DNA of 64,000 bases, taken from contig NZ_JAGSYF010000002.1 in NCBI RefSeq assembly GCF_025685645.1, forward strand, positions 310,001-374,000. The letters are read 5' to 3'. Positions 1 to 9,060 of the stretch are shown here, piece by piece. Under the pieces are notes generated by a model. It ran no database searches and was not told the origin of the DNA. It saw only the letters and a list, made by a program, of their open reading frames with translations. How positions within the stretch are numbered: the stretch's first letter is position 1; each line of letters opens with the position of its first letter. Both the position numbers and the translations under genes were made by a program. This stretch comes from Edaphobacter bradus (GTDB taxonomy: Bacteria; Acidobacteriota; Terriglobia; Terriglobales; Acidobacteriaceae).

Positions 1-182
1 TATCCGCGGCGAGGTTCCCGAACGACGCGGGCTCCCATACTTACGGCGATTTCGGGTGTCCCGTCATTCGAGTTGCTGTCAACAACGATGACTTCCGTCG
101 TTAGGTCGGACGGAAGATCCGCTAGAACGCGCTCAATCGCCTGCGCCTCATTGTGGGTGGGAATGATGACGGACACTCTCAT
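1..182 (-). CDS. Glycosyltransferase family 2, N-terminal part (cut by window edge)
   Basis: Reading leftward from the ATG at 182, the frame stays open to the window edge (60 codons). It begins MRVSVIIPTHNEAQAIERVL and continues with a VIVVDSNSNDGT stretch. Both are hallmarks of the nucleotide-sugar-binding N-terminus of GT-A family 2 enzymes (the I-P-x-x-N-E motif and a V-V-D-S acidic patch) of the polyprenyl-phosphate sugar transferase kind. The start lies 15 bases after the stop of the DoxX gene and in the same direction, so the two are probably co-transcribed. Acceptor and donor cannot be told from this fragment. Confidence 0.8.
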   Translation of the reverse strand, partial: MRVSVIIPTHNEAQAIERVLADLPSDLTTEVIVVDSNSNDGTPEIAVSMGARVVREPRRG

Positions 183-197
183 GTTGACTTGGCCCGA

Positions 198-692
198 TCA
201 CCACCACGGAGAAGATGGCCACCGTTGCGACAGCCACGCGTCAACGCCCCATCTCCGGCCGGCGCGTCCGATAGCGAGCCCAAGGCATGCCAGCACCGAA
301 ACCAGCAGTTCCCAAATCCACGAGGTACCCAACTCCGAAATCCAAAGGCTGCCGAGAAACAGAAAAGCCACAAATGCGGCCGGGCGTGTGAGCAGACCGA
401 TGACGAGCAGGATACCGAGAGAGATCTCGATCATGGACTGCATAGGAGCCGCTACCGCGGCGTGATTTGCCGCCAGGCCCATCACCGCCTTCCACGCAGC
501 AGGCGAATGACTCGCCTTGATATAGAAGTTGATCAGGCCCGCGTAACCCGCAGGGGTGTAGAGGCCTTTCCCCCGATTCTCGAAAAAGACCGACAGGAAC
601 ATTGCGCCAAGCGTCACACGAACCAGCGCCAGCCCAATTGCCGCTTCCCGTCCATTGATCAACTCTGGAGTTGGGTTTGCGTACCTCGTCAT
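198..692 (-). CDS. DoxX-family integral membrane protein
   Basis: A 164-residue protein with about four hydrophobic segments. It carries the DoxX/DoxD-type features: an early ALVRVTLGAMFLSVFFENRGKG-like stretch (Arg in TM1), an ISLGILLVIGLLTRPAA segment and a closing helix. DoxX proteins are small inner-membrane proteins linked to quinone or thiosulfate redox chemistry, and the exact role here is unknown. The open frame could begin further upstream at 764, but the ATG at 692 is preceded by an ACGAGG ribosome-binding site and begins just before the conserved region, so I chose it. A GT2 gene follows 15 bases downstream. Confidence 0.75.
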   Translation of the reverse strand: MTRYANPTPELINGREAAIGLALVRVTLGAMFLSVFFENRGKGLYTPAGYAGLINFYIKASHSPAAWKAVMGLAANHAAVAAPMQSMIEISLGILLVIGLLTRPAAFVAFLFLGSLWISELGTSWIWELLVSVLACLGLAIGRAGRRWGVDAWLSQRWPSSPWW

Positions 693-1054
693 CGTCGACC
701 TCGTGTCCAGTTTGCGAATGCAGACGCAAGAGCCATGGTGCCCATCTTCTCTATGGAGCAGCAATCAGATATCTTAGGCCATTCTCCCGTTTCTTGCCAC
801 TGTATTGGCAAAGCCATTTCAGTTACATCAGTCGGCGTGAAGCGGGGTTGCCCAGGCCCACAAGATCAAGCTGGGCCTCGCCCCATGCGTGGTGCAGGCG
901 TGCGGTTATGCGGACGTACTCGAAAGTATGCGGCAATGGCGATATTTCAAGCCACCGCGACCACGAATCAAGTCCGATGCGCGAGCGCTTGTCGCACGCT
1001 CAGTTTCACTGCCATGCGTTTCAAGCCCTCTTTCAACCATTCAGCGCTAGGTGC
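693..1054. other. No gene recognised
   Basis: Open frames cross this stretch on the + strand but they are antisense to DoxX at their left end and show no family resemblance. It may be the eroded upstream part of the UbiB-like remnant that follows. I could not find a convincing match in any frame. Confidence 0.4.
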
Positions 1055-1354
1055 TGTAGAGGTGAGTATCGAACTGCCTCGACGAACTGACCGCATGCTC
1101 GGCAGGATCGAACGAGGTAACCTGCGGATCTGGACGCGCGTCAAAGATGTCGAGCCGCTTGTCAAAGACCTGGAACACTTGGTTGACCGCACGAATGCCA
1201 CGATGCTCGCCGCGGCATGCATCGGGGCTTGAGATCGTCATGTAGTTTTAACATCCGCATGGATGGCAAGCGTGGATTGGAGTGGTTATCCTGGATTGCG
1301 GTCGCGGCTGCAGTCACCGACTCCCTGAGAACTTTGCTCGCCTTGCGCAAGTGA
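1055..1354 (+). pseudogene. Remnant of the C-terminus of an ABC1/UbiB (AarF) family kinase
   Basis: One frame reads ELPRRTDRMLGRIERGNLRI, followed by a run of charged residues (RVKDVEPLVKDLEHLVDRTN) and AAACIGA, ending in a stop at 1230-1232. This matches the pattern of the AarF/UbiB C-terminal tail (LPR-x-L-x-R-x-L-x-R-x-E-x-G, helical linker, then a small-residue membrane segment). After a shift of frame, the sequence continues WLSWIAVAAAVTDSLRTLLA and stops at 1354, as the second membrane segment of that tail would. The kinase core is absent, so this is a decayed fragment. The assignment rests on pattern memory only. Confidence 0.45.
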
Positions 1355-1556
1355 GTAGCCGACCAAATGAGGAGTGACAGAGCGATGGTGACCGAGAAGC
1401 GGCTTCGGGCAACTCTCGCAAAAGATTGTTGTCACGGCTGTATTCGTGGGTGTCAGCGTTGTGACCGTTGCCTCCTCGGTTTCTCTTTCTCTGGAGCCTC
1501 CGGGCCACAGCGTTGCGGTAGACAGGGCATTTTGCGAGTGGGAGAAAGGCGAGAAG

Positions 1557-2184
1557 ATGAGTGAGATCAACGAGCAGCAGCGCACGGAAAACGCTAAAAC
1601 AGTGGTGCACTGGTATGACTTTCTTTGCCCGTTCTGCTACGTCGGACCAGCACCGAAACGCAATCCTCGTCCGGCACGGGCTTCGTATTTCTGAGTTGGC
1701 ATTCCAGGCTCACCCCGACATTCCGCCCGGGGGAATTTCAGCGGGGCCTCGCGATGGGCCGATGTACGCCATGCTGGAGCGCGAGGCCAGAGAAGCTGGA
1801 TTGCCGCTGAACTGGCCTCGGCACCTTCCCAACACCCGGCGGGCCTTGGCCGCCGCCGAGTGGGCCCAGCGACATCAGCCAGGCGTTTTTCCCCACTTAC
1901 GCAAAGACCTCTTTGAAGCGCACTTTGTCTTGGGCGAGGACCTCGAGGATCCAGCCGTGATTGACCGGCACGCGACTGGGTCGGGTGTTGACCTCGCAGC
2001 TTTGCATGCTGCGCTTGCCGATGGCAGTGCTGCAGAAGCCGTCACGGAGACCGAAGAGATTGGCCGCAACTATGGCGTTCAGGGCACGCCCGCCTGGCTG
2101 TTGAACCAACGACTGATTTCGGAACTCCGCTCGGCAGCGGAATTTGAACGCCTTGCAGAGGACGCCTTGGAGCTGCCCGGGTGA
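1557..2184 (+). pseudogene. DsbA/FrnE-family thioredoxin-fold oxidoreductase, interrupted by one frameshift
   Basis: The ATG at 1557 is preceded by a GGGAGAAAGG site. The first frame gives WYDFLCPFCYVG, with a C-P-F-C active-site motif typical of DsbA-family (FrnE, 2-hydroxychromene-2-carboxylate isomerase-like) proteins. At about 1647 an extra base moves the frame. The continuation QHRNAILVRHGL, the helical insert and the C-terminal GVQGTPAWLL loop (cis-proline region) are in the +1 frame to 2184. Removing one C at 1647-1648 would restore a protein of about 208 residues. The substrate is unknown. The lesion may be real or a sequencing error. Neighbouring genes 1055-3294 also carry indels. 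Confidence 0.7.
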
Positions 2185-2286
2185 TGTGGATCGTTCCACG
2201 GCGAGACCTTAGGCGAGGAGCCGTCTTTGTGAACGTCACATTCCGGTAAGTGATGGTGGTCATTTAGGGAAAATGAGGAGACTTCG

Positions 2287-3294
2287 ATGGTGCAACAGCA
2301 ACAACCAGCGGCTCAGGGAATTCCGGTCTTGGACCCCAAGATCCAGGATTTCCTCGATCAGCTTGCCGCCCATGAAGGGCCGCCGATCTATACCCTGACA
2401 CCAGACGAGGCCCGCAGTGCCCTATTGCGGATGCAGTCAGGCTTCGTCCGCAAACCGGATGTGCAAGTCGAGGACCGGAATGTGGGCTCGGGTCCGCGCG
2501 CTCTTCGTCTTCGCATTGTTCGCCCGCACCCAGTCATTGATGGAGGTCCTGTCATCATGTACTTTCACGGCGCGGGCTGGGTCATGGGCGACCCGACAAC
2601 TCACGACCGCCTGGTGAGGGAGTTGGCAGTCGGCGCCTCAGCGACGGTCGTGTTCGTTGATTACGACCGCGCGCCTGAACATGGTTATCCAGTTGCGATC
2701 GAAGAGGCGTATGCGGCGACCCTCTATGTTTCAGAGCACGCCGAAGAATTCCGCGTTGACGAGACGCGTCTTGCGGTCGCGGGCGACAGCGTGGGCGGCA
2801 ATATGGCTACAATCGTATCGCTCCTTGCAAAGCAAAGGTCTGTACCTACAATAGCGGGTCAGCTCCTTTTCTATCCCGTTACTAATGCCGATTTTGAAAC
2901 CGGGTGGTACAAACAGTTCGCCGATGGCCCCTGGCTTAGAGACTGGCCATGCAGTGGTTCTGGGACCAGTATCTTCCGGACCACGACAAGCGCAAGGATC
3001 CCACCGCGTCTCCGTTGCTGGCGTCGTCGAACCAACTCGCTGGCTTACCGCGCGCTCATCATCACGGCCGAGAATGACGTGTTGCGCGATGAAGGCGAGG
3101 CATACGGCCGCAAGTTGATCGAGGCCGGAGTCGAAGTTGTGTCAACGCGATACAACGCGGCCATTCATGATTTCGTGCTGCTGAACTCACTCGCCGAAGC
3201 CGCCCCCACGCGAGCAGCAGTGACGCAAGCTGTGAATTTTCTGAAGAGCGTTCTTGCTGCGAAGCCGAACAGAGAAAAGCACGAGCAGATGTGA
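2287..3294 (+). CDS. Alpha/beta hydrolase (HSL-type esterase) with an internal out-of-frame segment
   Basis: This is a hormone-sensitive-lipase-type hydrolase of 335 residues. The oxyanion motif HGAGW lies near residue 95, the nucleophile GDSVGGN near 177, the acid Asp in ENDVLRDEG near 262 and the His in IHDF near 294. Residues of about 218-252 (2938-3040) are unlike the family: the frame reads a Cys/Arg/Ser-rich string. The neighbouring frame encodes the expected AMQWFWDQYLPDHDKRKDP and TASPLLASSNQLAGL. A 1-base loss near 2937 and a 1-base gain near 3045 therefore cancel out. All catalytic residues lie outside the garbled part. The start is preceded by GAGGAG. The closest relative in the window is the esterase at 19409-20353. 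The substrate is unknown, and whether the protein is active is doubtful. Confidence 0.7.
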   Translation: MVQQQQPAAQGIPVLDPKIQDFLDQLAAHEGPPIYTLTPDEARSALLRMQSGFVRKPDVQVEDRNVGSGPRALRLRIVRPHPVIDGGPVIMYFHGAGWVMGDPTTHDRLVRELAVGASATVVFVDYDRAPEHGYPVAIEEAYAATLYVSEHAEEFRVDETRLAVAGDSVGGNMATIVSLLAKQRSVPTIAGQLLFYPVTNADFETGWYKQFADGPWLRDWPCSGSGTSIFRTTTSARIPPRLRCWRRRTNSLAYRALIITAENDVLRDEGEAYGRKLIEAGVEVVSTRYNAAIHDFVLLNSLAEAAPTRAAVTQAVNFLKSVLAAKPNREKHEQM

Positions 3295-3823
3295 TTGCGT
3301 GTATAGTTGGGCGCCTAGAACGCCAGAATGGGATCCCGGTTCAGATCTTCCCAACTGCCTGTGCTCGTGACGTTCTTACTGCTCGGAATGCAAGTGCGAT
3401 CATGTCCACTCAAGGGAAAAGCGCCGGTCAGTTGATGGCCGGGGACATTTTGGGCCTGAGATGTGAATAGTAGGCAGTATTGCCGGCTGGTCTGGCGACC
3501 AACCGGCAAAGCTTATGGTGCGCTCAACAGGTGCCAGCTTGCCAAGTGCGGTTGAACAGCGTTACTGTTTTGTCTCTGTCGGCAGCCGACTCTCGCCCAC
3601 GAATGGTGGCCATCTAGATAGAAACAAGGGTACAAATAGGCAACGCGCCTTTAGCCGCTGCGATGCGCGTTTTGGGCGCGGCACTGACTTTTCATCACTC
3701 GCTTAAGCCCCGCGAACCGGCGGATTGGTTGTCTGCGTGAGATGTGTAGGCACCTTATGGCTGCCCATTCTGTGGTGTCTTTCTTTTCTTGTTTCGGATA
3801 TCCGACGAGAACCGCGCCGATTC
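3295..3823. other. Gene-free stretch between convergent units
   Basis: It lies between the rightward esterase and the leftward DUF4185 gene. Only short spurious frames were seen. The one notable structure is the hairpin at 3480-3509. Confidence 0.5.
3480..3509. repeat. Strong imperfect inverted repeat (hairpin), possible transcription end
   Basis: TTGCCGGCTGGTC and GACCAACCGGCAA form a 13-bp stem with one C/A mismatch (a G-U pair in RNA on the other strand) around the loop TGGC. It stands between convergent genes, which suits a terminator, but no T-run follows on either strand. Confidence 0.4.
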
Positions 3824-4948
3824 CTAACGCTCGTCTTGTTCGTGGGGCAAAGGAATGAGGACAACCTGCGGATGATAGATTTTTCGGTTAGTGACGAGAG
3901 ATGGGACGTCCATTGTGTTACAGACGTAGGTGAAGAGCAACTTGCGGCCATCTTCAAGCTCGGGATGCTCTTTGCCCGCGTAGCAGAAGACGTTCTTATC
4001 ACGCGAGGGGCCAGGGAGCATCTCAGGCATGTGGTAGACCACCTGGCCTTCGGTCCATGGACCGGTTAGGTCGGGTGCCGTACGCAGAAGCACCTTGTCG
4101 GAGAAGCCGTTGGGCTCGACCATGACCGCGAGCCACTCTTTGAGTTCAGAGTGATAGCGGATGGAGAGTTCGGTGTTGCCATTCTTCATGACTTCCTTGG
4201 CATGCGAAGGGTCGAAGCCGTGCTTCCATGTATCATCCGTGGCAAGATATTCGAGATTCCCTGCTGGATTATCGAGGCCATTGAGCGGGAGGCGCGTGAC
4301 AAGCAGAGGACGCGTTCCGCTCTCGTAGAGAGCAAAGAGGTAGGCGTAGTCGCCGCGGACGACAGTAGCGGCGGAGGGGTAGGCTTTGACGCCGTCGGGG
4401 ACGAGGGGATGGATGCTCACCTCCCAGTCCTGCGGATCACGATCCAGGTGGCTGACCTGTGCGAGGTCGGAGCCACACGTCTCGAAGTCCATCGCCCAGG
4501 GGCTGGGCGTGGCGGCGTGACGAATGCAGAGCAGCGTAACCCAAAGATCACCATGGGCCATGAAGCCGTCCATCGCCCAATACCAGTGTTGTGGGTCCAC
4601 CGGAGAGAAATAGCTTTCGGCGTGGCCCGCCCTGTCGTGCTTCACGACATAGTTCAGGTGCCAGTTACCCTTGGCGTCACAGGTTGAGATGCCAAGACTG
4701 TTGTGGACCTGGCGAGGATCATGACCAGTGACGGACCGGTCGGTGCCGTAGAGCGTGTCGCCGAAGATCCAAACATCGCGCCCGTCCGGCAGCAGGATGG
4801 AGTAGGCGGCATCGGCCCCCTCCCATCCAAGAGTTTTATTCTCCTCCAGAGGGAAGCTAGGTGTGCAGCTGGAAGCGTGCGCAAGACCGGGAGCAAAGAA
4901 AAGAAAAAGTGCGAGGACGGACCAGAGGGCGCGATTCGTTCGGGGCAC
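3824..4948 (-). CDS. Secreted DUF4185-type beta-propeller protein
   Basis: A 374-residue protein with a clear signal peptide (MPRTNRALWSVLALFLFF, then APGLAHA cleavage). The first part has WEGADAAYSILLPDGRDVWIFGD, which is the opening of DUF4185 proteins, a glycosidase-like five-bladed propeller group. Later blades show WYWAMDGF, RGDYAYLFALYESG and WLAVMVEP. It is the last gene of the leftward arm, 69 bases after the TonB receptor, so it probably acts in the periplasm or outside the cell on the glycan that the receptor imports. No catalytic activity can be assigned from sequence alone. Confidence 0.75.
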   Translation of the reverse strand: MPRTNRALWSVLALFLFFAPGLAHASSCTPSFPLEENKTLGWEGADAAYSILLPDGRDVWIFGDTLYGTDRSVTGHDPRQVHNSLGISTCDAKGNWHLNYVVKHDRAGHAESYFSPVDPQHWYWAMDGFMAHGDLWVTLLCIRHAATPSPWAMDFETCGSDLAQVSHLDRDPQDWEVSIHPLVPDGVKAYPSAATVVRGDYAYLFALYESGTRPLLVTRLPLNGLDNPAGNLEYLATDDTWKHGFDPSHAKEVMKNGNTELSIRYHSELKEWLAVMVEPNGFSDKVLLRTAPDLTGPWTEGQVVYHMPEMLPGPSRDKNVFCYAGKEHPELEDGRKLLFTYVCNTMDVPSLVTNRKIYHPQVVLIPLPHEQDER

Positions 4949-5017
4949 AGCAACTCCTAAGATGAAAGGGTCGCAGCCTGTTTGCGTTTCCTTGCGAACA
5001 GGCTGCGAACGACTAGT

Positions 5018-8000
5018 CTAGCGAATGATTTTGATCGAAAACTGAACCTGACGTGAGGTTCCGGTACCGATGTTGCTGCCAACCGTAGTTCTGCTGCGAC
5101 CAAAACCGGGATCAAGCGCGTACTGCGACTGCCCGGGCTGGCCATAAAGTGGATTGGCAATGAAAGCGTTGCCTGAAGGGTTCGCGAAGTTTGGATGATT
5201 GGCGATATTGAAGAGGTCGGTGCGGAACTCAACATTCCACTTCTCGCCGATTGGCGTGCGCTTGATGAAGGCAGTATCGACCTGTGCGAACCGCGGCCCG
5301 GTTCCAGCGTTGCGCGGGACGTTGCCGAAGGAGCTGGACACTGGCACTGTGAGCATTGTTCCATCGAACTGATTGTTGGGCGAGCTGTAGTTCTTCGCGC
5401 GCAACGACTTGGGTGTCGCTCCTGGGACGAAGTTCGGACGTTGCGGCGTGCCGTAGTCATCCGGGATGTTCGTTACGATGTTGACCGGCAGACCGCTGCG
5501 TGCCGAGGCGATCGCGCCGAGATCCCAGCCATGGCCCAGAATACGGGGCAGATAGCGGATGTCCGGGGCGTGGTAGAAAGCGTCCGCAGTGAAATTGTTG
5601 CGGACATCGATGTCACCGGTGGAGAAGTCGTTCCTCGGATTGGTGGGATTCACGAAGGCCCCGAAGACGCTGACTGTGTCGTCGAACTCATGCGCCAAAG
5701 TGTAATTGACGTCATAGGTAAGGGCGCGGCTATGCCCCCGGAGCGCTACCTGCAAGCTGTTGTACTTGGAATCGAGATAGTCTCCGAGCAGGCGCTCATT
5801 CGCGAACTTCTGGCTGAGAGGATACGTGCCGGTGATCGGGTTCTGGCTGTTGAACTGAAGACCGGCGAAGGCTGCGCCGGCGGGCAGCTTGATCCCGCGG
5901 TCGGCGGCGTAGGTCACCTCCAGCACTGTGTTCGGCGCGACCTCCTGCTGCAGGCCGAAGCTGTAGTGGAGGGCATAGCTGTCACGCGTGTTCGGGTCAA
6001 ATTCATCGACATTGCGTACCTGTGGAGTGCAGACAGGCACCGTGGCGACGGGGTAGGAGAGCGGGAAATTGGGCGTGCAGGAGACCGTACCGAAGAGCGC
6101 CTGGAACACATTCACCGAGATGTTGCTGGATGTGTTGTCAGTAAGCGAGAAGACGGCACCCGTCAACTGAGGGTTATAGAAGATGCCGAAGCCGCCGCGC
6201 ACAACAGTCTTGCCATGGCCGTAAGGGTCCCAGCTGAAGCCGATGCGTGGTGCGAAGTTATTGTAGTCAGGCTTATAGAGCGGAGCGCCCGGAGTTCCGA
6301 CAGTTTGCGTAGCGATGTCGAAGTTGGCGAGCTGATTGTTCTTCTCGTGCAACACAGTGTTGTACTCATAACGCAAACCGAGGTTGAGGGTGAGGGTACG
6401 TGCGAGTCGAACGTCATCCTGCACGAAGAAATCGTAGTTGGTATTGCGGATCCGCGTCATCGGATTGCCGAGTGTGCTGAAGGCGAATCCTTTGTTGTTT
6501 TCAAAGTCAGAGATGCTGGCATAGGAAAGAAACTCCTGGAGCTGGAGTTGCTCATCCGAGAGGTTGTGGCGAATGTCTGCGCCGACTTTGATGACCTGGC
6601 GGCCAGAGACTTTGGTGAGCGTGTCGATGTACTGATAGGACGTCTGCGGACGGATGCTCGCGAAGGTTGCAGGCCCAGGTGCTGCACCGAAGTTGCAGAA
6701 GAAGCAGCTGAAAGCAATGACTGGGAAGGGACCGCCGCCTCCGTAAGACTCTACGTGATTGGAATTAATGCCGAAGCCAGCTTCGTTCAACAGAGTAGCC
6801 GAGAAGGTATGCGTGTTGCTGAGCTTAAGGAACTGCGTACGTGCTGGTGTTGGGGCGGTCTGCCCGACAGCGGGACCGTAGGTGGTATTTGTAAATGAGT
6901 CGCCGATGTTATAGCGGACGTAAAACTTGTTTGTCTCACTCGGGTTCCAATCGATGCGGACGGACCCCGTATCCTCCCGCAAAGTGTTCGCGAGGTTGGC
7001 GCTGTATAGGTCGAAGTTGTGCGTGGTGTCTGCAGGATCCGGGCCAAGATTTCCCACCGGGATGGCCGCGACGACGGGCTTCATAGAGGGCACGAACCGT
7101 GCGCGGTTGGCGGCATTCAGCACGTCGTAAATCTGCGTGTTGGTGATCGTCTGGCGGACACCCTCATAGTTGGTGAAGAAGAAAAGCTTTTGATGGACGA
7201 TAGGCCCACCGAGGTTACCGCCGAACTGATTGAGACGGAGCGGAGTGCTGGTGCCGGGGACGGCGAAGTAATTGCGGGCATCGAGGGCATTATTGCGGAG
7301 AAACTCGAAGGCCTCTCCGTGCCAGTCATTGGTGCCGGACTTGGTGATGACATTGACGACGTCGCCGATGGAGCGACCGTACTCGGCTGAAAAGTTGCCT
7401 TGCAGGATGTGGAACTCCGCAATCGAATCGACGCTTGCGCGAGTGATGCGCGCATCGCCGCGTCCCAGTTGCATGGAGGTGGCATTCGTGTCGATACGGG
7501 TGGCATCAGCGCCATCGAGCAGGATGTTCACGCCGGCGAAGCTAGTCTCCGCGCCGCCCAGACTGGTCTGGCCGAACTGGCCACTAGTGACTGAGCCGGG
7601 CACGAGCGCCAGCAGGTCGGTGAAGTCGCGACCATTGAGCGGAAGATTAGCGATGCGACTCGCATCAATGGTGGTTCCGAGGTCCGCTCCCAGCGTATTG
7701 ACTTGCACCTGGTCAGAAGTGACGGTGATCTGGTCGGTAGTGCTGCCGAGCTGGAGGACAACATCGGTGCGATGCAGTTCTGAGGCGTTGAGTGGAACCG
7801 ACATAATCTTCGACGCTTGAAAGCCTTTGGAAGTCGTCGTCACGCTGTAGATGCCGACCGGCAAAGTAGGAATGCTGTATTCGCCATGGCTGTTTGAGGT
7901 AGTACGGTAGTTGCGTTGTGTACCCTCGTTAGTCACGACGACTGTCGCATTCGGGATAACCGCGCCCGAGCTATCGCGCACGGTACCCTGGACACTACCG

Positions 8001-8086
8001 GTATCGAGTTGCGCCATTGCCACTCCGGCCGAGGAGAGGATCAGGATCGCCAGGAAGATACGGCATAAACGAAAAAGATTATTCAT
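5018..8086 (-). CDS. TonB-dependent receptor with carboxypeptidase-regulatory-like N-terminal domain
   Basis: A 1022-residue outer-membrane protein. Signal peptide residues are about 1-25, ending GVAMAQ. A carboxypeptidase-regulatory-like (Ig-type) domain covers about 28-115 (TGSVQGTVRDSSGAVIPNAT). A plug region contains LPLNGRDFTDLLALVPG near residue 150 and VDSIAEFHILQGNFSAEYGR. A long beta-barrel ends in a hydrophobic/aromatic strand (VQFSIKIIR). This Oar-like type is greatly expanded in Acidobacteria. Its ATG overlaps the stop of the GntR gene by 8 bases, so the regulator and receptor are made from one transcript. By position it is probably the importer of the mannose-containing oligosaccharide handled by this locus. 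Confidence 0.9.
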   Translation of the reverse strand: MNNLFRLCRIFLAILILSSAGVAMAQLDTGSVQGTVRDSSGAVIPNATVVVTNEGTQRNYRTTSNSHGEYSIPTLPVGIYSVTTTSKGFQASKIMSVPLNASELHRTDVVLQLGSTTDQITVTSDQVQVNTLGADLGTTIDASRIANLPLNGRDFTDLLALVPGSVTSGQFGQTSLGGAETSFAGVNILLDGADATRIDTNATSMQLGRGDARITRASVDSIAEFHILQGNFSAEYGRSIGDVVNVITKSGTNDWHGEAFEFLRNNALDARNYFAVPGTSTPLRLNQFGGNLGGPIVHQKLFFFTNYEGVRQTITNTQIYDVLNAANRARFVPSMKPVVAAIPVGNLGPDPADTTHNFDLYSANLANTLREDTGSVRIDWNPSETNKFYVRYNIGDSFTNTTYGPAVGQTAPTPARTQFLKLSNTHTFSATLLNEAGFGINSNHVESYGGGGPFPVIAFSCFFCNFGAAPGPATFASIRPQTSYQYIDTLTKVSGRQVIKVGADIRHNLSDEQLQLQEFLSYASISDFENNKGFAFSTLGNPMTRIRNTNYDFFVQDDVRLARTLTLNLGLRYEYNTVLHEKNNQLANFDIATQTVGTPGAPLYKPDYNNFAPRIGFSWDPYGHGKTVVRGGFGIFYNPQLTGAVFSLTDNTSSNISVNVFQALFGTVSCTPNFPLSYPVATVPVCTPQVRNVDEFDPNTRDSYALHYSFGLQQEVAPNTVLEVTYAADRGIKLPAGAAFAGLQFNSQNPITGTYPLSQKFANERLLGDYLDSKYNSLQVALRGHSRALTYDVNYTLAHEFDDTVSVFGAFVNPTNPRNDFSTGDIDVRNNFTADAFYHAPDIRYLPRILGHGWDLGAIASARSGLPVNIVTNIPDDYGTPQRPNFVPGATPKSLRAKNYSSPNNQFDGTMLTVPVSSSFGNVPRNAGTGPRFAQVDTAFIKRTPIGEKWNVEFRTDLFNIANHPNFANPSGNAFIANPLYGQPGQSQYALDPGFGRSRTTVGSNIGTGTSRQVQFSIKIIR

Positions 8087-8930
8087 CGACTGTCTCCAAT
8101 AGGTCTTGCTTTAGCTTGACTTTTCTAGTTGCTGTCTTGCGAGAAGATTTCTTCGCCGCCTTTAGGCTCATCTTCGTGCCTTTTGAGCTTTCGCCTTTCT
8201 GGTTCTGCAGCTTTTGCAGATTCTCCTGAAGAAGCGACTCGGCATATTTCACGTCCGCGATTACCGCGTGACGCGCGCCGGTGGCGTCGCGCTTTGCTAT
8301 GAGCAGGAACATATTCTCGTGGCGCGCACAGTGATGCGCCATGTTTTGGACGAGCGGTAGCACGCGATGGCGTCCCTCAGAGAGAGCGCCGTACATCATC
8401 TGCATGGTGCTCTGCATTGCGCCGTTCTTCGAGGCGCGGGTAATGGCGTTATGAAACTCCATTTCGTAGCGAATGAATGATTCGGGATCGTTCGTCGTGC
8501 GCTTCATGCCGCTGAGTGCAGCCTGCATCTGTTCGAGATCGTCTGGCGTAGCTCGACGCGCGGCGAGCGCAGCGGCTGCAGGCTCGAGGATTTCGCGCAA
8601 CTCGTAAAGTTCGAGGTACTTGATCTCTTCCAGAAGGAGCATCCACTGCAGGTGCCGGCTGGCCATGCTGGTGAGCGAAGGCTGCAGGTAGGTTCCGTCT
8701 CCGGGCCGGGCCTTGAGCAGTCCGATGAAAACCAGTCCCTTCAGTGCTTCGCGGAGTGAGGCGCGGCTCACCTGAAGCATCTCGGCGAGACGTGGCTCGG
8801 AGGGAAGGCGGCTGCCGCGGCTGAGGTCACCGGAACGCACAAGAGACTCAACGCGGCGCGCTACCATCTCGATGACCGTTTCACGCTGAACGGGACGAAC
8901 AGGAGGGACAGGTGATTTTCGATTTGCCAT
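8079..8930 (-). CDS. GntR-family transcriptional regulator, FadR/FCD subfamily
   Basis: The N-terminal winged helix reads RLPSEPRLAEMLQVSRASLREALKGLVFIGLLKARPGDGTYL, the GntR signature. The C-terminal all-helical FCD domain includes LYELREILEPAAAALAA and the metal-binding-type motifs EMEFHNAI and HHCARHENM. I take the ATG at 8930 as start; a TTG at 8951 would add seven residues. The very C-terminus is rich in Lys. It heads the leftward operon and faces the rightward sugar operon across 206 bp that holds two copies of TGTCWGACA overlapping both promoters. It therefore most likely represses both arms and itself, and is released by a sugar acid or related metabolite (inference from the family). 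Confidence 0.9.
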   Translation of the reverse strand: MANRKSPVPPVRPVQRETVIEMVARRVESLVRSGDLSRGSRLPSEPRLAEMLQVSRASLREALKGLVFIGLLKARPGDGTYLQPSLTSMASRHLQWMLLLEEIKYLELYELREILEPAAAALAARRATPDDLEQMQAALSGMKRTTNDPESFIRYEMEFHNAITRASKNGAMQSTMQMMYGALSEGRHRVLPLVQNMAHHCARHENMFLLIAKRDATGARHAVIADVKYAESLLQENLQKLQNQKGESSKGTKMSLKAAKKSSRKTATRKVKLKQDLLETVDE

Positions 8931-8955
8931 AGAACGAAGAGGTCTGTTCAAAATC

Positions 8956-8988
8956 TGTCAGACAATATGTGAGGGAAATAATGATTGT
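8956..8988 (-). promoter_or_regulatory. Leftward promoter with palindromic operator TGTCAGACA
   Basis: On the minus strand TTGACA (8988-8983) is followed after 16 bases by CATATT, a reasonable -35/-10 pair. The perfect 9-bp palindrome TGTCAGACA (8956-8964) begins just at the -10 edge and covers the expected start of transcription, a typical repressor position. Confidence 0.6.
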
Positions 8989-9060
8989 CAAGCCCCCCAT
9001 TTCTTTTTTCTGGAAATAGATCGGCTGGAACGGCGTTGTTTTACGCCTGATTTATACGAA

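Noticed and set aside
153..1232. 359-residue rightward open frame
   Set aside because: It is antisense to the clear DoxX and glycosyltransferase genes. Only its last ~55 residues resemble a family (UbiB tail).
3480..3509. Hairpin as a confirmed intrinsic terminator
   Set aside because: The stem is strong but no T-run follows, and it is 186 bp past the esterase stop. Kept only as an inverted repeat.
5195..6898. 567-residue rightward open frame
   Set aside because: It is an antisense shadow of the TonB receptor, charged and repetitive with no family motif.
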